A stretch of DNA of 39,604 nt. Source: Opitutales bacterium. GTDB taxonomy: Bacteria; Verrucomicrobiota; Verrucomicrobiia; Opitutales; Seribacteraceae. Below the pieces are notes generated by a model. It was not told the origin of the DNA, did not search any database, and saw only the letters and a program-made list of their open reading frames with translations. Made by a program: the position numbers and the translations under genes. Each line of letters opens with the position of its first letter. The first letter of the stretch is position 1. Below are positions 37,839-39,604 of the stretch, piece by piece. The stretch is taken from the NCBI GenBank assembly GCA_900299365.1, contig OMJS01000085.1, forward strand, positions 1 to 39,604. Reading direction: 5' to 3'.

Positions 37839-39107
37839 TTATTTTGTGGAAAATTCGTATACTGAATGGTGATGATAAGTCTCATCTGGGCGAAGTACAC
37901 AATTTCGCCAGCCCTCTTCCCCTTGATGATTGGGACTATCCGGATATAACTGAGGCTCCAAGCAAAGGCCCGACCTCAAGGGATAGGAGTTACCACCAAC
38001 CCCCGTTAGAGAACCATCCAAAAAATTACCACTGTAGAACTGAACGCCAGGCTGATCGGTAAAAAGCTTCAGTACCCGGCCACTATCTGTATCATAAAGA
38101 GTCGCAGCGTGAGCCAGACCTTCCTTCCCAGTTGGAACTACCCAAGTGTGGTCATACCCTTTACCCGCAACTAACTGAGGATGATCAGCACCAATTCGAG
38201 CTCCTACTACGGTAGCCGAGCGAAAATCAAAAGGAGTTCCAGCAACTGGCTGCAAATGAGTTGGTATATTGGTCGTGTCTGTGGCGACAAAAGTAGTACC
38301 AGGAAGAGTAAGTAAATGATCTAAAATCGTGGGATCACCCTCGCCGGCTAAATTAAAATAGGTATGATTGGTAAGATTAACAACCGTTGGTTTATCGGTA
38401 ACTGCCTCGATTGCCACACTTAGCTTATTGTCCTCGGATAAGGAATAAACCACCGTGCAGGAAAGATTACCCGGATATCCCTCCTCTCCATCCGGACTAC
38501 GGTAAGTTAGGCTTACTCCCAAATCATTTTCAAGAGGTGTACCCGTCCATACTTTCTTATCAAAACCAAGGTTTCCTCCGTGTAAATGATTGGGACCATT
38601 ATTTGTGGCAAGCTGGAATTCCTCTCCGTCGAGAGAAAATTTTCCGTTGGCAATTCGGTTAGCATAGCGACCGGCAATACATCCAAAGTATGGGCTTTTA
38701 TCCACATAGTCCTGCAAGTGATCAAAGCCTAAGGATACATTTTCTTTTTTCCCGTTTCGGTCCTCCACAATAATATCCCTTATGGATGCCCCATATTCAA
38801 TAATACTGACCTCCATACCACGCTCATTAATTAAGCGAAACTCATGAACTTTTGATCCATCTTCGAGTTGACCGAATACTCTCTTGGATATCGTCATCGG
38901 TTTGGAAGATCGCGGAGGGGTTTCTTCTTTTAGTCCAAGTGCCTCTCTACTCGATTCGTAGGCAAGTTTGCTCTTTTCGGTAATGTAATCTCCTCCCGTT
39001 TTAAGTTTTTGTGACGCCTTTTTACTCAATTCCGCAGGGGTGCAGGAAAAATTGCCCCACGCAAGAGCTAAAATAAAAGAATAAGAAATTATGGAATGAA
39101 TTTTCAT
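37839..39107 (-). CDS. galM: Aldose 1-epimerase (mutarotase), exported lipoprotein-like
   Basis: GalM interconverts alpha and beta anomers of sugars such as galactose and glucose. The 422-residue protein has an N-terminal signal (MKIHSIISYSFILALAWGNFS) ending at Cys22, which resembles a lipoprotein site although the residues before it (NFS) do not match the usual lipobox. A linker of charged residues follows to about 70. The mutarotase fold then shows NHLHGGNLGFDKKVW, LTNHTYFNLAGEGD with a catalytic His, and the catalytic Glu in GLCLEPQLYPDSPNH. Most GalM enzymes are cytoplasmic at about 340 residues, so this copy acts outside the inner membrane. It lies about 42 bases after mutL and 100 bases before glgP on the same strand. 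Confidence 0.92.
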   Translation of the reverse strand: MKIHSIISYSFILALAWGNFSCTPAELSKKASQKLKTGGDYITEKSKLAYESSREALGLKEETPPRSSKPMTISKRVFGQLEDGSKVHEFRLINERGMEVSIIEYGASIRDIIVEDRNGKKENVSLGFDHLQDYVDKSPYFGCIAGRYANRIANGKFSLDGEEFQLATNNGPNHLHGGNLGFDKKVWTGTPLENDLGVSLTYRSPDGEEGYPGNLSCTVVYSLSEDNKLSVAIEAVTDKPTVVNLTNHTYFNLAGEGDPTILDHLLTLPGTTFVATDTTNIPTHLQPVAGTPFDFRSATVVGARIGADHPQLVAGKGYDHTWVVPTGKEGLAHAATLYDTDSGRVLKLFTDQPGVQFYSGNFLDGSLTGVGGNSYPLRSGLCLEPQLYPDSPNHQGEEGWRNCVLRPDETYHHHSVYEFSTK

Positions 39108-39149
39108 GTTTTTCTGACATTGGTTGGCTAATCTATTTATTAATATGAA

Positions 39150-39604
39150 TCAAAGTTTTCTCTTAAATCGAGTCTCAAAATCCCTGACCGGAAATTCAAA
39201 GTATACTGGCCTTCCCCTTGGGCAGACATAGGGATTGCGACACTTTAATAATTTTTCGGTTAATTCGATTATTTCGCGATCAGAAAATCCTCCCTTGGTT
39301 TCATGGCTGTAATTTGCCTGCCTTTCCATAGCCTGCCTAACAAAAGATTCCACTTGTAAATTTCCCTCATTTTCGCGAGCAATCTCTAGAAAATCGCGTA
39401 GATAGGAAGCAGCCTTTTCGGGATCAACCCAGTGAGGGCATCCTTCCAGACGGTAAAAATTTCTCCCAAATTCTTCCAAGACAAAGCCCAGTTTTCTTAA
39501 CTTATTCAAACTTGCCTGCAAATTAGAACTGTCAATACCATCAAACTCTAAAGGCTCGGGGAGAAGTAAAGATTGGGAATCTGCTTGTTGGGAATTCCGT
39601 AAAC
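39150..39604 (-). CDS. mutL: DNA mismatch repair protein MutL, C-terminal part (5' end outside window)
   Basis: The open reading frame runs into the right edge of the window without a start codon. The visible 151 residues are the MutL C-terminal dimerisation domain: LLLPEPLEFDG, LNKLRKLGFVLEEFGRNFYRLEG, and at the end NPYVCPRGRPVYFEF, the C-P-x-G-R-P motif that binds zinc in MutL nucleases. The other metal motif (usually A-C-R) reads AMERQA here, without Cys, and the DQHAAHE motif would lie upstream, outside the window. Whether this MutL is an active nicking endonuclease cannot be told. Its stop is 42 bases from the galM start. Confidence 0.88.
   Translation of the reverse strand, partial: LRNSQQADSQSLLLPEPLEFDGIDSSNLQASLNKLRKLGFVLEEFGRNFYRLEGCPHWVDPEKAASYLRDFLEIARENEGNLQVESFVRQAMERQANYSHETKGGFSDREIIELTEKLLKCRNPYVCPRGRPVYFEFPVRDFETRFKRKL

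Overview
The window is a dense bacterial chromosome segment. It holds 29 protein genes, one of them cut by the right edge, and the 5' part of one tRNA gene cut by the left edge. No gap between genes exceeds 300 bases: the largest are about 193 (dnaK upstream), 187 (nusA/leuB), 175 (rhaB/metalloprotease) and 170 (upstream of the large haem protein). I see no insertion sequence, prophage, CRISPR array or plasmid function. Lipid A synthesis (lpxK), secreted proteins with Sec signals, and a large secreted 'PVC-type' beta-propeller/HEAT/cytochrome c protein point to a Gram-negative member of the Planctomycetota-Verrucomicrobiota group. My best guess is a marine verrucomicrobial lineage of moderate-to-low GC; this is inferred from gene content, not from a marker-gene tree.

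Layout from left to right. (1) 1-3003: tRNA-Arg(UCU), an exported nickel superoxide dismutase, rhamnulokinase, and a membrane zinc metallopeptidase. (2) 3174-9518: the 1207-residue haem-binding protein, an FAD-disulfide oxidoreductase, and a cNMP/pseudo-receiver/STAS-like protein. (3) 9583-14306: hemF-hemE (haem), lpxK (lipid A), and panD overlapping a class V aminotransferase. (4) 14367-18022: topB, an FmdB-like protein without its cysteines, and lipA, in one probable operon. (5) 18125-26338, all on the minus strand: nusA-infB-rbfA, then dnaK, then groES-groEL, so translation/transcription factors and chaperones follow one another. (6) 26526-32810: leuB, alaS and a SNF2-family ATPase in series. 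(7) 32817-39604: YggS-type PLP protein divergent from a LysR regulator, a DUF3108 protein overlapping glycogen phosphorylase, an exported aldose 1-epimerase, and the C-terminal part of MutL.

Most of the gene content is housekeeping. The less ordinary signals are regulatory or structural. A Ni-SOD appears to have its essential N-terminal His exposed by signal peptidase cleavage. An intrinsic terminator lies in the nusA leader, behind a near-consensus promoter. A phased set of TGTGACA/TGACACA motifs lies at the dnaK promoter, with no CIRCE element. An FmdB homologue has lost all four zinc-ligand positions. A cNMP-receiver-STAS protein lacks the phospho-acceptor Asp. Shine-Dalgarno sequences are almost absent before the genes, so start codons here rest mainly on protein-family alignment and gene overlap.
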